In this document: piece by piece, positions 18,521 through 27,360 of the stretch
How the letters are laid out: every line of letters begins with the position of its first letter
Position numbering within the stretch: the stretch's first letter is position 1
NCBI GenBank assembly: GCA_947456625.1
Contig: CANGQJ010000001.1
Location: 124,001 to 188,000, forward strand
DNA length: 64,000 nucleotides
From: Bacteroidota bacterium
Lineage (GTDB): Bacteria; Bacteroidota; Bacteroidia; Chitinophagales; Chitinophagaceae
Reading direction: 5' to 3'
Position numbers and translations under genes: made by a program
Notes under the pieces: model-generated
Told to the model about the DNA's origin: nothing
The model's input: only the letters and a program-made list of their open reading frames with translations
Database searches by the model: none

Positions 18521-19507
18521 ATGAAAAAGAAGGTAGCTTTAGTTACAGGTGGGTTAAGTTCCGAAGCACAAATTAGTTACAAGAGTGCAAAAACGGTGAT
18601 GAATGCTTTGGATAAAAATAAGTATGATGTTTATTTAATTGACATACATCCTACGGGTTGGTGGTATGAAAATATTGTAGGAGAGGAAGTAGCTGTAAAC
18701 AAAGCCGACTTTAGTATTGAAGAAGGTGGTGAAAAAATATGTTTTGATGTGGCGCTTATGTGTATTCACGGTACACCTGGTGAAGATGGTAAATTACAAG
18801 GTTATTTTGATATGATTGGGTTGCCTTATACCAGTTGTGATACAGCAACTTCGGCACTTACATTTAACAAAAGGTATACAGTTGCAGTAGCTGGTTTTGG
18901 AGGTGTTCATGTTGCTAAGTCATTACATTTATTTGCAGAAACACCTACAAGTACCGATCAAATTTTGGCACAATTAAAACTTCCTGTATTTGTAAAGCCA
19001 AACAATGGGGGAAGTAGCTTAGGAATTAGCAAAGTAAATATTGCTGGTGAATTAGCGCCTGCTTTAGAAAAAGCATTTAAGGAAGATACACAAGTTTTAG
19101 TAGAGGAGTTTATTAGTGGAAGAGAATTTACAATTGGCGTTTTTAAATCAAAAGGGGAGCTAACGGTACTTCCTATTACCGAAATCAAAACCGAAAATGA
19201 ATTTTTTGATTTTGAGGCAAAATATCAAGGTAAAAGTAAAGAGATAACTCCAGCAGAAATTTCAGACAAAATGTTTGAAGACCTAACAGCAGCAGCAAAA
19301 AAAGTTTATGCAATTTTAAATTGCCGAGGTGTTGTAAGAATTGATTTTATTTATGATGAAGCACAGCAAAAAGCGTTTATGCTTGAAGTGAATACAGTGC
19401 CTGGTCAGAGTGAAGCAAGTGTCATACCGCAACAGGTAAAAGCAATGGGCTGGAATTTAACCGATTTTTATGCTGCCATTGTGGAAGATGCTATCTTAGT
19501 AAAATAA
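18521..19507 (+). CDS. ddl: D-alanine--D-alanine ligase
   Basis: Joins two D-alanines for peptidoglycan precursors. The 328-residue ATP-grasp enzyme shows LVTGGLSSEAQISYKSA at 6-22, CIHGTPGEDGKLQGYFDMIGLPY at about 87-108, FVKPNNGGSSLGISKV in the ATP-binding loop, EFISGREFTIGV, and the metal-binding end FMLEVNTVPGQSEAS. Within the opening motif, the usual E-x-x-V-S step reads AQIS here. It is first in a ddl-PASTA-rhodanese run with gaps of 18 and 7 bases. Confidence 0.95.
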   Translation: MKKKVALVTGGLSSEAQISYKSAKTVMNALDKNKYDVYLIDIHPTGWWYENIVGEEVAVNKADFSIEEGGEKICFDVALMCIHGTPGEDGKLQGYFDMIGLPYTSCDTATSALTFNKRYTVAVAGFGGVHVAKSLHLFAETPTSTDQILAQLKLPVFVKPNNGGSSLGISKVNIAGELAPALEKAFKEDTQVLVEEFISGREFTIGVFKSKGELTVLPITEIKTENEFFDFEAKYQGKSKEITPAEISDKMFEDLTAAAKKVYAILNCRGVVRIDFIYDEAQQKAFMLEVNTVPGQSEASVIPQQVKAMGWNLTDFYAAIVEDAILVK

Positions 19508-19525
19508 TTAAACTAAATAAGTATA

Positions 19526-20350
19526 ATGGAGGCAATAGATAAATTATTAAAAAAACCTTTGTGGTTTAATGTCTTAGTTGGCATTGGTGCCATATTGGTT
19601 TTATTGATTGTCTTTTTCTTTTCATTAGGATGGATAACAAGTAATGGGCAAACTGCAAAAGTGCCCAGTGTTGTTGGATTAGATGTAAGTGCAGCACAAA
19701 AAAACTTATCAAGCCTAGGATTTAATGTAGTCCTTCAGGATTCTATTTATGTAGATACATTAGCGCGTAACGGCGTATTAAGACAAACCCCCGATGCCGA
19801 TGAAGTGGTTAAAAAAGGCAGAACTGTTTATTTGACAGTAAATAGGGTATTAGCGCCGCTGGTGGATATGCCCAACTTAATTGGGTTCTCATTACAAAGT
19901 GCAGAGACCTATTTAAAAGTATTAGGTTTAAGGGTAGGTGCCATTACCATGGTTCCAGATAGAAATAAAAATGTAGTATTGGATCAATTGGTAAATGCAT
20001 TGCCAATTGCACCTGGTACAAAAATTGCTTCGGGTAGTGTGGTTAATTTTATGGTGGGTGATGGAGCAGTTGGTGGTTCCATTGAAGTGCCAGATTTAAT
20101 TGGCTTGACAGTTCAAATGGCAAAAGAGAAAATATTAGGAATGGGGCTAGTAATTGGTAAATTAAATACCAACGGAGCAATTCAGGACACGGCTAGTTCA
20201 TTTGTAGTTGCACAAGACCCTGTGGCTTTTTTAATGCAATTAGATAGTTTGGGGATGCCTATGAAAAATAAAGTAATTCCTGGTGGCATTATTAATTTAA
20301 CCATTGATAAAGTGGCACCAATAAGAACTCAATCGGATTCAATTAAATAA
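19526..20350 (+). CDS. Membrane-anchored PASTA-domain protein
   Basis: A 274-residue protein with a short cytoplasmic N-terminus, one transmembrane helix at about 13-36, and three PASTA repeats outside the membrane (about 43-106, 110-178 and 187-260), each opening with the P-x-x-x-G motif (VPSVVGLD, MPNLIGFS, VPDLIGLT). PASTA domains bind peptidoglycan fragments or beta-lactam-like ligands in other proteins. Here there is no kinase or transpeptidase domain. Its place after ddl suggests a cell-wall role, but no specific function can be read. Confidence 0.88.
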   Translation: MEAIDKLLKKPLWFNVLVGIGAILVLLIVFFFSLGWITSNGQTAKVPSVVGLDVSAAQKNLSSLGFNVVLQDSIYVDTLARNGVLRQTPDADEVVKKGRTVYLTVNRVLAPLVDMPNLIGFSLQSAETYLKVLGLRVGAITMVPDRNKNVVLDQLVNALPIAPGTKIASGSVVNFMVGDGAVGGSIEVPDLIGLTVQMAKEKILGMGLVIGKLNTNGAIQDTASSFVVAQDPVAFLMQLDSLGMPMKNKVIPGGIINLTIDKVAPIRTQSDSIK

Positions 20351-20357
20351 TAAGTAT

Positions 20358-20666
20358 ATGAAAACAATTACAGTTGCCGAGTTAAAGGCAAAATTAGATG
20401 CAGGTGAAAAATTAAATTTAGTAGATGTGCGTGAGCCACATGAGCATGCAGCTTTTAATATAGGGGGTCAATTATTACCTTTAGGTTTAGTACAATCATT
20501 ACAAGTAGACGAAATAGAGCATTTAAAAGATCAGACAGTTTATTTGTATTGCCGTAGCGGCAACCGAAGTGGACAGGCCTGCATGATGCTTGAGCCATAT
20601 GGCTTTACCAATGTAATTAATGTGACAGGGGGTATGTTAGCTTGGCAGGAACAATTCCCAGGGTAG
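20358..20666 (+). CDS. Single-domain rhodanese-like protein
   Basis: A 102-residue rhodanese domain with the active-site Cys65 in the loop CRSGNRSG, the form found in sulfurtransferases such as GlpE/PspE types. It opens with a typical LVDVREPHEH segment at 21-30. It has no signal peptide, so it acts in the cytoplasm. It lies seven bases after the PASTA gene and probably shares its transcript. The physiological sulfur acceptor is unknown. Confidence 0.9.
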   Translation: MKTITVAELKAKLDAGEKLNLVDVREPHEHAAFNIGGQLLPLGLVQSLQVDEIEHLKDQTVYLYCRSGNRSGQACMMLEPYGFTNVINVTGGMLAWQEQFPG

Positions 20667-20675
20667 CATTAAAAT

Positions 20676-20708
20676 AAAAAAAGGAGCAAATAAATTGCTC
20701 CTTTTTTT
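20676..20708. terminator. Bidirectional terminator between rhodanese and TonB receptor genes
   Basis: Perfect 14-base arms (AAAAAAAGGAGCAA and TTGCTCCTTTTTTT) enclose a five-base loop. The element sits between two convergent genes, and the A/T tails would serve both strands. Confidence 0.9.
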
Positions 20709-20724
20709 ATTAGACAAATTCAAA

Positions 20725-22914
20725 TTATTTTAAATCAATTTTTAAACTCAACATATAATTTCGGCCTGCCATTGGGAAGTAATTATTAGAAGTAGTAGTC
20801 GCGCCTCCATAAATATAACTATAAGTGTATCCGTTAGGCTCGTATTTTACATCAAAAATATTTAAAGCATATAATTGAATTAATCCACTCCATTTTTTGC
20901 CAGTGAATAAATTAAAGGAAGTATTTAAGTCATTTAAGAAATAGGCCTTTAATGTTCTGCTTTCGTTTTGTGTGTTATCTAAGTATTGCTTTGAAACATA
21001 TTTACTTGACCATGTTATGTTTAAATTTTTACTTGCTTTGTAATTTAAACTATAGTTCGCAGTGGTGTTTGGCGACAATGTAATATCGGTATTATTATGT
21101 TTGATTGCAGCTTGCCCTCCATTGTCATAGTTGTCAAAATATTCGGTAAAGGATTCAATTTTATTTTTGCTATAAGTGATATTCCCATTACTTGTAAATG
21201 CACTGTTCATTTTCCATACAGCTTCAATTTCAATACCGGATCTATAACTTTTTGGGACATTTGTTCTGGTATAGGATCCTACGTCATTAATTTTTCCAGT
21301 TAAGACTAATTGATCTTTATAGTTCATTAAAAATAAATTTACACCCCAGCTAAATTGGTTTATTTTATTTTTAAAGCCTGTTTCTAAATCTACTAATTGC
21401 TCTGGCTTTGGTTGTTGGGTAGTACCTGCTTCAAAGTCGTCTCTGTTTGGCTCTTTATTAGCAACTGCAATGCTAGTGTAATAAGTGGTATTTTTATTTT
21501 GATAGCTAATCCCTGCTTTAGGATTTACAAAATTAAAGTTACGATCTACCATTAATTCAGGGTTAGCGTCAAACCCATTCATGGTATGTTGTACGTGACG
21601 ATATTGTAAATCTAAAAAACTAGTTAGTTGAGCAGTTAAATGGTGTTCCCATTTTAAATAGTTATTGAATTCTTTTTTTAAGCCATTATTTGCATAATAC
21701 TCCCAATTAATTGGCACTTTTGAACCAAGGCTTGGTATACCATATGGGAGGTTGCCAAAATGGATCCCATCATAAGTATTCCATCCTCCACCTATTGTTA
21801 ATACATCATTTCCTTTTTCATAAGTTAAGGAAGCAATTTGACCATAAAAATTATTGTCAAGCCATCTTCTACGAACTAAATCAAAAGTATTGCCAATATT
21901 TAAATTTAATCCATAGTCACTTAAACTTACACCTGCTTTGTATTCTTCATAATAGCCGCGCCCTTTTGTCAAAAAGATAGCAGTATTCCATTTTAAATTT
22001 GCACTTAATTGTTGGTTAAAAAATAATTGATAATGAGTTTGTGTGTAATTATCGGTTTGATTATCATATGGGTTTCCAGACTTTTCTGTTCCAGCAGGGT
22101 TATATGTTCTGTTTGTGGCAAGACTTTCTTCAGGTACTCCATACCATGCTTGATAGGTTTTTTCTTTACCTGAAAACACATTTAGCCTTAGTGAGCTATG
22201 ATCTCCCCAATAAGTAGTGCTTAGATAAAACGATTTTAAATCCGACTTTGCTCGGTCAATATAACCATCACTGTTAATACTACTAACTCTACCGTCAATT
22301 GTCAATCGGTTATTAATTAAGCCAGATCCAAATACTAAACTGTTTTTATTACTATTAAAAGAACCAATGGTATTTTGTAAACTCAAATATTTGCTTGGGC
22401 GATAATCGTTTGTTGCTAAATTAATAGTAGCCCCAAATGCACCTGCTCCATTGGTGGAGGTTCCAACACCTCTTTGTATTTGAATACTATTGGCACTGGA
22501 ACTAAAATCAGGTAAGTCAACAAAATAAGTGCCCATACTTTCGGCATCATTGTAAGGGATTCCATTAAGTGTTACATTAATTCTAGTAGCATCGGTTCCT
22601 CTAATTCTTAAACCTGTGTAACCAATCCCATTACCTGCGTCGGCATTCACCACAACAGAGGGAGTGTTTTGAATTAAAAATGGAAGGTCCTGTCCTAAAT
22701 TTACCTGTGCAATACTAGCAGCGCTTACATTGCTTTTTGCAAATGGGCTATTATCACTAACCCTTACCGACCTTACTTCTAATGGCGGCAAACTTCGTAT
22801 ACTATCGGTATACTTGTTAATACTATCCCTTATAATTTGGGATTGTTTTGTTTGCTGGGCAAATAATGGAGCCAGCATAAAGAATGTTGCAATTGTTCCC
22901 AATAACTTAGTCAT
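20725..22914 (-). CDS. TonB-dependent outer-membrane receptor, probable thiamin transporter
   Basis: A 729-residue outer-membrane receptor. Residues 1-19 form a signal peptide (ending LFA before QQ). A plug domain follows at about 55-165, with the LRIRGTDATRINVTLNGIP element near 102-120, and a 22-strand barrel ends in the strand MLSLKIDLK. No carboxypeptidase-like extension or SusD partner is present. The mRNA leader carries a TPP riboswitch, so expression should fall when thiamin pyrophosphate is abundant; thiamin or a derivative is therefore the likely cargo. Substrate assignment depends on the riboswitch, not on the barrel. Confidence 0.9.
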   Translation of the reverse strand: MTKLLGTIATFFMLAPLFAQQTKQSQIIRDSINKYTDSIRSLPPLEVRSVRVSDNSPFAKSNVSAASIAQVNLGQDLPFLIQNTPSVVVNADAGNGIGYTGLRIRGTDATRINVTLNGIPYNDAESMGTYFVDLPDFSSSANSIQIQRGVGTSTNGAGAFGATINLATNDYRPSKYLSLQNTIGSFNSNKNSLVFGSGLINNRLTIDGRVSSINSDGYIDRAKSDLKSFYLSTTYWGDHSSLRLNVFSGKEKTYQAWYGVPEESLATNRTYNPAGTEKSGNPYDNQTDNYTQTHYQLFFNQQLSANLKWNTAIFLTKGRGYYEEYKAGVSLSDYGLNLNIGNTFDLVRRRWLDNNFYGQIASLTYEKGNDVLTIGGGWNTYDGIHFGNLPYGIPSLGSKVPINWEYYANNGLKKEFNNYLKWEHHLTAQLTSFLDLQYRHVQHTMNGFDANPELMVDRNFNFVNPKAGISYQNKNTTYYTSIAVANKEPNRDDFEAGTTQQPKPEQLVDLETGFKNKINQFSWGVNLFLMNYKDQLVLTGKINDVGSYTRTNVPKSYRSGIEIEAVWKMNSAFTSNGNITYSKNKIESFTEYFDNYDNGGQAAIKHNNTDITLSPNTTANYSLNYKASKNLNITWSSKYVSKQYLDNTQNESRTLKAYFLNDLNTSFNLFTGKKWSGLIQLYALNIFDVKYEPNGYTYSYIYGGATTTSNNYFPMAGRNYMLSLKIDLK

Positions 22915-22977
22915 AACTAAATTTTAATGATTAAAAAATGGGAACAGGTATAATAAGCTATGAGAAGTGCACAAGTA

Positions 22978-23060
22978 GTGCGGTACCTTCCCTTCGCAGG
23001 AATTACCCTGTTCAGGTTCAACGGGTTTTTTCTCAGCTTTTTACAGCACCCCGAGGACGG
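22978..23060 (-). ncRNA. TPP (THI-box) riboswitch
   Basis: Read on the minus strand, the conserved aptamer elements appear in order: CGGGGTGC, CTGAGA, ACCCGTTGAACCTGA, CAGGGTAATTCCTGCG and AAGGGAA. This is the standard TPP aptamer layout (P2/L2 CTGAGA, P3, P4/L5, J2-4). The closing P1 helix looks short and imperfect by eye (CCT with AGG, then mismatches). About 65 bases separate the aptamer from the receptor ATG. In that leader CCTGTTC (complement of 22942-22948) could pair with GAACAGG in the aptamer (complement of 23007-23013), just before a T-run. Confidence 0.95.
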
Positions 23061-23062
23061 TG

Positions 23063-23070
23063 CAAAATTA
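23063..23070 (-). promoter_or_regulatory. -7 promoter element directly upstream of the TPP aptamer
   Basis: On the minus strand TAATTTTG matches TAnnTTTG, with TTGG (complement of 23090-23093) 19 bases upstream as a possible -33 element. Transcription would start about at 23055-23058, the 5' edge of the aptamer, leaving almost no leader before the riboswitch. Confidence 0.6.
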
Positions 23071-23143
23071 ACAGGTAATATTTATTCTACCAACTGTAAC
23101 TTTATAGTATTCCTTTCGTTATAAGGAAATAAAACAACATCAT

Positions 23144-23923
23144 ATGAAAAAGGCATTATTGGTAATTTGTTTATTTATTGGTTTTAACGCTTTTGCACAG
23201 CAATCTTCTGTTATTCATGATCCAAATGTTCAATTAAGAAAAGTGGGAAATTTTTCTGCTATTCAAGTATCAAGCGCTATAGATTTATATTTAACGCAGT
23301 CTAATGAAAATCAAGTAGCAGTAAGTGCAAAGGATGAGTCCAATAGAGATGAAATTATTACAGAAGTAATAGGAGGTACTTTAATAATTAAAATGTCAAA
23401 TAATAGTTGGTTGTCTTGGAATAGTTGGGGCAATATTAAAGCAAAGGCCTATGTAAGTGTTAAAGATATTAATGCAATATCAGGTTCTGGAGCTACCAAT
23501 ATTCATTTGGTGAATAAAATAGAAACACCAAAGATGAAACTTAAATTATCGGGCGCTAGTGATATGAAAGGAGAAATGGTAGTGGGCTCGTTGCAAATAG
23601 ATATGTCGGGTGCGAGTGATTACAAAGGTCAAGTAACTGCTAAGAATATATTTTTAGAAGCCTCAGGAGCAAGTAATATAGAGCTTTCGGGAGTAGCCGA
23701 GGATTTATCGGTAGATGTTTCGGGAGCTAGTGACGCTAAGCTTTTTAATTTAGCAACCAAGGGTGCTGTAGTGCATGCATCGGGTGCTAGTACTGCAAAT
23801 GTAAATGTGGCAAGCTTATTAAAAGCCGACGCATCGGGTGCTAGTAATATTAATTACAAAGGGGAGGCCGTTTTAAAAGAAAATAAAAGCGCAGGTGCCT
23901 CAAATATTAGACACCGTAATTAA
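23144..23923 (+). CDS. Secreted head-GIN (DUF2807) protein with SGAS repeats
   Basis: A 259-residue exported protein with a signal peptide at 1-19 (NAFA before QQ). It has the DUF2807 pattern of Bacteroidota: an opening FSAIQVSSAIDLYL strand, then a right-handed beta-solenoid-like series in which SG(A/S) followed by S/T and N/D recurs about every 15-25 residues (ISGSGATN, LSGASD, MSGASD, ASGASN, VSGASD, ASGAST, ASGASN, AGASN). The function of the family is unknown; envelope location is inferred from the signal peptide. It stands alone, divergent from the thiamin receptor. Confidence 0.88.
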   Translation: MKKALLVICLFIGFNAFAQQSSVIHDPNVQLRKVGNFSAIQVSSAIDLYLTQSNENQVAVSAKDESNRDEIITEVIGGTLIIKMSNNSWLSWNSWGNIKAKAYVSVKDINAISGSGATNIHLVNKIETPKMKLKLSGASDMKGEMVVGSLQIDMSGASDYKGQVTAKNIFLEASGASNIELSGVAEDLSVDVSGASDAKLFNLATKGAVVHASGASTANVNVASLLKADASGASNINYKGEAVLKENKSAGASNIRHRN

Positions 23924-23937
23924 TAAGCAAAGGGTTG

Positions 23938-24426
23938 TTAATTTATTTTGTAAAATACTTTTACGCCAAAAATATTCCAAGTACCTGCACCGCTACTTGT
24001 CACATTTGTTGAGTTAAAATTAGCTAAAAGCTCCAGTTTATTAATTTGATAACCTACTTGAGGACTAACTGTAAATCCTCCAATAGTAGAACCGCCAGCA
24101 GTGGAGCTTGCATATCCTAAACCAATTCCTGGAGTAAAGCCGTTTACTTTTAAATTCACACCAACTAGCATTGGGATATAGGCCACATTAAATCCGTTGT
24201 TAATAAATGCATTGTAGCCAGTTTGAGCAAATCCTTGTACTTTATCAGAAAAGCTAGTTCTAACTAAAACATCAGCTCCAAGGCCAAAGGTAGATTTACC
24301 AGCTTTGCTATCACTAAACGAGGACAACCCAGTGCCAATTTTTAAGGTAAAGTTTTCCTTTTGAGCGCTAGCGCTATAAGTTAGTAAAGTAATAATTGCT
24401 ATTAAAAGTAGGTTTCTAGTTTTCAT
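23938..24426 (-). CDS. Small exported outer-membrane beta-barrel-like protein
   Basis: A 162-residue protein with a signal peptide at 1-21 (SASA before QK) followed by alternating hydrophobic/polar strands rich in Gly, Ser and Thr and ending in IFGVKVFYKIN, which fits a small 8-strand outer-membrane barrel. I do not recognise a specific family or function. It is convergent with the DUF2807 gene, only 14 bases apart, and has its own -7 element. It is probably expressed as a single gene. Confidence 0.7.
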   Translation of the reverse strand: MKTRNLLLIAIITLLTYSASAQKENFTLKIGTGLSSFSDSKAGKSTFGLGADVLVRTSFSDKVQGFAQTGYNAFINNGFNVAYIPMLVGVNLKVNGFTPGIGLGYASSTAGGSTIGGFTVSPQVGYQINKLELLANFNSTNVTSSGAGTWNIFGVKVFYKIN

Positions 24427-24449
24427 TGTTTTTTAGTTTAGTCTGTGCT

Positions 24450-24457
24450 CAAAATTA
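24450..24457 (-). promoter_or_regulatory. -7 promoter element for the small barrel protein
   Basis: On the minus strand TAATTTTG matches the TAnnTTTG consensus, 23 bases before the start codon. A second identical element lies at 24490-24497, so either could be used. Confidence 0.5.
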
Positions 24458-24566
24458 ATAATTAATTCCTTAGGGGCTTGATATATATTCAAAATTATTA
24501 TAATTGATTGAGGGAATACAAAGCTATTTATATATCAATAAACTTGGTTAGCTCATAATATTAGCC

Positions 24567-24574
24567 TATCTTTG
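24567..24574 (+). promoter_or_regulatory. -7 promoter element for tRNA-fMet
   Basis: TATCTTTG matches TAnnTTTG exactly and lies 12 bases before the tRNA 5' end, so the primary transcript would have a very short 5' leader. Confidence 0.7.
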
Positions 24575-24586
24575 CCGTCCAAACAT

Positions 24587-24658
<72 letters not shown>

Positions 24659-24667
24659 CACTTAATC

Positions 24668-24702
24668 CCGCTCCCGATTCTTATCGAGAGCGGATTTTTT
24701 TT
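24668..24702 (+). terminator. Terminator after tRNA-fMet
   Basis: CCGCTC (24668-24673) pairs with GAGCGG (24688-24693), with an inner CGAT/ATCG stem, followed by a run of eight T. It lies ten bases beyond the tRNA 3' end and just before the era promoter. Confidence 0.85.
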
Positions 24703-24706
24703 ATAG

Positions 24707-24714
24707 TAACTTTG
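24707..24714 (+). promoter_or_regulatory. -7 promoter element for era
   Basis: TAACTTTG matches TAnnTTTG, 17 bases before the era ATG and directly after the tRNA terminator. The leader also contains AAGGAG at 24723-24728, but only two bases from the ATG, too close for a normal Shine-Dalgarno site. Confidence 0.6.
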
Positions 24715-24730
24715 TATTTATTAAGGAGTC

Positions 24731-25603
24731 ATGAAAGTAGGGTTTGTAAACATATTTGGGAAACCAAATGCAGGTAAAAGCACTTTACTGAACGCCATTA
24801 TGGGTGAGAAGATGGCTATTGTCTCCTCCAAAGTACAAACTACAAGGCATCGTATTAAAGCCTTTTTGAATAAGCCAGACGAATACCAAATCATTTTCTC
24901 AGATACCCCAGGCATCATTGACCCAAAGTATAAGCTACATGAAAAAATGATGGGTGCTGTAAAAAGTGCCTTGGAGGATGCGGATATGGGTTTACTAATG
25001 GTAGACGTGCGCGATGATTTTGATGAAATAGACGCTATGTTTAGCGCTTTAAAGCTTAAAGTGCCTTGCATTGTGGTGATGAATAAATCGGATTTGGCAG
25101 TGGGTGGAAGGGTAAAAGAAGCCAATGCATACTTTAGTGCCAAGCCATACTGTACAAAAATAATTTCTATTAGTGCATTGAATAACAGTGACATAGATAG
25201 GTTATTGAAAGTTATATTAGAACTTATTCCGGAGGGTGGGCATCCGTTTTTTGACCAAGAGGATTTGAGTGATATGCCCACTAAGTTTTTTGTGAGTGAA
25301 ATTATAAGAGAGAAAATATATCAATTGTTTGGCGAGGAAATACCATATCATACAGCAGTCCTGGTGAATTCATTTAAGGAGCAACCATTGCTTGTGAAAA
25401 TCCAGGCCGATATAATAGTAAATAGAGAAACCCAAAAGTCTATTATAATTGGTCAAGGTGGAAAAATGATTAAAGAAATTGGCATGCAGGCAAGAAAGGA
25501 TATAGAGGACTTTATTGGTTCCAAAGTTTATTTGGAATTGTTTGTGAAAGTGAAGCCTAAGTGGAGAGATAATGATACAAAATTAAAAGAATTTGGATAT
25601 TAA
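24731..25603 (+). CDS. era: GTPase Era
   Basis: A 290-residue GTPase that binds 16S rRNA near its 3' end and assists small-subunit assembly. G1 is GKPNAGKS at 10-17, G3 is DTPG, and G4 is NKSD near residue 119. The C-terminal KH domain contains the GxxG loop in IIGQGGKMIKEIG, and the protein ends near the usual family length of about 300. It lies upstream of der with an 81-base AT-rich gap. Confidence 0.97.
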   Translation: MKVGFVNIFGKPNAGKSTLLNAIMGEKMAIVSSKVQTTRHRIKAFLNKPDEYQIIFSDTPGIIDPKYKLHEKMMGAVKSALEDADMGLLMVDVRDDFDEIDAMFSALKLKVPCIVVMNKSDLAVGGRVKEANAYFSAKPYCTKIISISALNNSDIDRLLKVILELIPEGGHPFFDQEDLSDMPTKFFVSEIIREKIYQLFGEEIPYHTAVLVNSFKEQPLLVKIQADIIVNRETQKSIIIGQGGKMIKEIGMQARKDIEDFIGSKVYLELFVKVKPKWRDNDTKLKEFGY

Positions 25604-25684
25604 ATTTATTTTAATTAATTACTAATAAAGTATTGATTAATAATAATTTAAACCAAGTAAATTGAATATTTAATATAAATTAAT

Positions 25685-27037
25685 ATGAGTTATACGGTAG
25701 CCATAGTAGGAAGGCCTAATGTAGGCAAGAGTACTTTTTTTAATCGTTTATTAGAGGAGCGTAAGGCCATTGTGGATGACATTAGTGGGGTAACTAGGGA
25801 TCGTCAATATGGGGAAACGGAGTGGGCTGGCAAGCATTTTAATGTCATAGATACAGGTGGTTTTGTTCCCGATTCTAAGGATATGTTTGAGACAGAAATT
25901 CGCAAGCAGGTTAAAATTGCTATAGAGGAAGCCAATGCTATTATTTTTATGGTGGATGCGGCAGTGGGCATGACCGATTTGGACGCCGCTATGGCCGATA
26001 TGCTAAGAAGAACAACTAAGCCCGTTTATGTTTGTGTTAATAAGGTAGACAACTCTACAAGGGCATTGGAAGGAACTGAATTTTACGGAATGGGCTTTGA
26101 GCACAACTATTTTGTAAGTTCCATTTCGGGTAGCGGAACTGGTGAAATTTTGGATGCGGTTACAAATGACATGAAAGAGGAGCCAAATCGTAAAAATATT
26201 GCCAAGGAAGCAGAACTTCCAGAAGGGGAAGAGCCCGAAGAAGCGCCTGAGGTACCCAAAATTGCCATTATTGGTCAACCCAATGTGGGAAAATCTAGCT
26301 TGTTAAATGCCATGATTGGTCAGGACCGTACTATTGTGAGTAACATTGCTGGTACAACCCGAGATACCATTCATACTCATTACAATATGTTCCAAAAGGA
26401 ATTTGTATTAATTGACACGGCTGGAATTAGAAGAAAGAACAAAGAAAAAGACGATTTAGAGTTTTATTCTATTATTCGTGCCATTAAGGCGATGGATGAA
26501 GCAGATGTATGTTTAATGGTAATTGACGCCGTTAAAGGCATTACTGCTCAAGACCTTAGCATTTTTAGCTTAGCTGCAAAAAAGGGTAAAGGAATTGTGG
26601 TTTTAGTGAATAAATGGGATTTAATTACAAAAGAAACTAATACAGCTCGTGACTATGAAAAAGTTTTAAGAGACAAACTGGCACCTTTTACCGATGTACC
26701 TATTTTATTTATTTCGGCCGTAGAAAAAACTAGAATTTTTAAAGCCATTGAGATTGCATTGGATGTATTTGACAATAAACACCGTAAAATTGCCACTTCG
26801 AAATTAAACGAAGTAATGCTTAAAGCAATTGGTAACTATCAGGCTCCAGTAGTGAGAGGCCATGTAATTAAGATAAAGTTTGTGCAACAATTACCTACTA
26901 GAGTTCCAAGTTTTGCCTTTTTTACCAATTTTCCTGATGATATTAAAACACCGTATCGTAATTACCTGGAGAACCAAGTAAGGGCTAATTTTAAGTTTAC
27001 AGGTGTCCCAGTTCGAATATATTTTAGGAAAAAATAG
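25685..27037 (+). CDS. der: Double-domain GTPase Der (EngA)
   Basis: A 450-residue protein with two GTPase domains in tandem, needed for large-subunit maturation. The first G1 is GRPNVGKS at 8-15, and the second is GQPNVGKS at about residue 198. G3 motifs are DTGG and DTAG; G4 motifs are NKVD and NKWD. An acidic linker (EGEEPEEAPEVP) joins the domains, and a KH-like C-terminal domain completes the protein. Its neighbour is another ribosome-assembly GTPase, era. Confidence 0.97.
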   Translation: MSYTVAIVGRPNVGKSTFFNRLLEERKAIVDDISGVTRDRQYGETEWAGKHFNVIDTGGFVPDSKDMFETEIRKQVKIAIEEANAIIFMVDAAVGMTDLDAAMADMLRRTTKPVYVCVNKVDNSTRALEGTEFYGMGFEHNYFVSSISGSGTGEILDAVTNDMKEEPNRKNIAKEAELPEGEEPEEAPEVPKIAIIGQPNVGKSSLLNAMIGQDRTIVSNIAGTTRDTIHTHYNMFQKEFVLIDTAGIRRKNKEKDDLEFYSIIRAIKAMDEADVCLMVIDAVKGITAQDLSIFSLAAKKGKGIVVLVNKWDLITKETNTARDYEKVLRDKLAPFTDVPILFISAVEKTRIFKAIEIALDVFDNKHRKIATSKLNEVMLKAIGNYQAPVVRGHVIKIKFVQQLPTRVPSFAFFTNFPDDIKTPYRNYLENQVRANFKFTGVPVRIYFRKK

Positions 27038-27083
27038 ATTTATGTCTATTTTAGGTCTTTAAAATAAAAAAATATTGTTAAAA

Positions 27084-27115
27084 TTTGGATGTTTTAAGGG
27101 TAATGGATATCTTCG
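27084..27115 (+). promoter_or_regulatory. Candidate promoter for the small lipoprotein
   Basis: TTTG at 27084-27087 and TATCTTCG at 27108-27115 are separated by 20 bases, matching Bacteroidota -33/-7 spacing; the -7 element differs from TAnnTTTG at one base. It lies 39 bases before the ATG. Confidence 0.5.
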
Positions 27116-27154
27116 CACACGTATTTTTAATACCAAACTTAAAAAACCTTGAAA

Positions 27155-27331
27155 ATGAAAAAAGTATTCGCAATTTTCGCTATCGCTGCATTAGCTGCTT
27201 GTGGTGGTGCTTCTACTGAAGCTAAAACTGATTCAGCTGCAACAACTGTAGATACAGCTGCTAAAGCAACTGATTCTTCTGCTGTTAAAGCTGATTCAAC
27301 TGTAAAAGTTGATTCTGCTGCAAAAAAGTAA
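27155..27331 (+). CDS. Small Ala/Asp/Thr/Lys-rich lipoprotein
   Basis: A 58-residue protein. I start it at the ATG at 27155 rather than the in-frame TTG two codons earlier, giving MKKVFAIFAIAALAAC, a lipoprotein signal peptide with the lipobox LAAC. The mature peptide of about 43 residues is low-complexity, built from Ala, Thr, Ser, Asp and Lys (repeats such as TVDTAAKATDSS and KADSTVKVDS), with no recognisable domain. Such tiny lipoproteins are frequent in Bacteroidota and have no known function. It is a single gene with its own promoter and terminator. Confidence 0.8.
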   Translation: MKKVFAIFAIAALAACGGASTEAKTDSAATTVDTAAKATDSSAVKADSTVKVDSAAKK

Positions 27332-27360
27332 TTAGAAGTATATAACTTCTTGCAAGAAGG

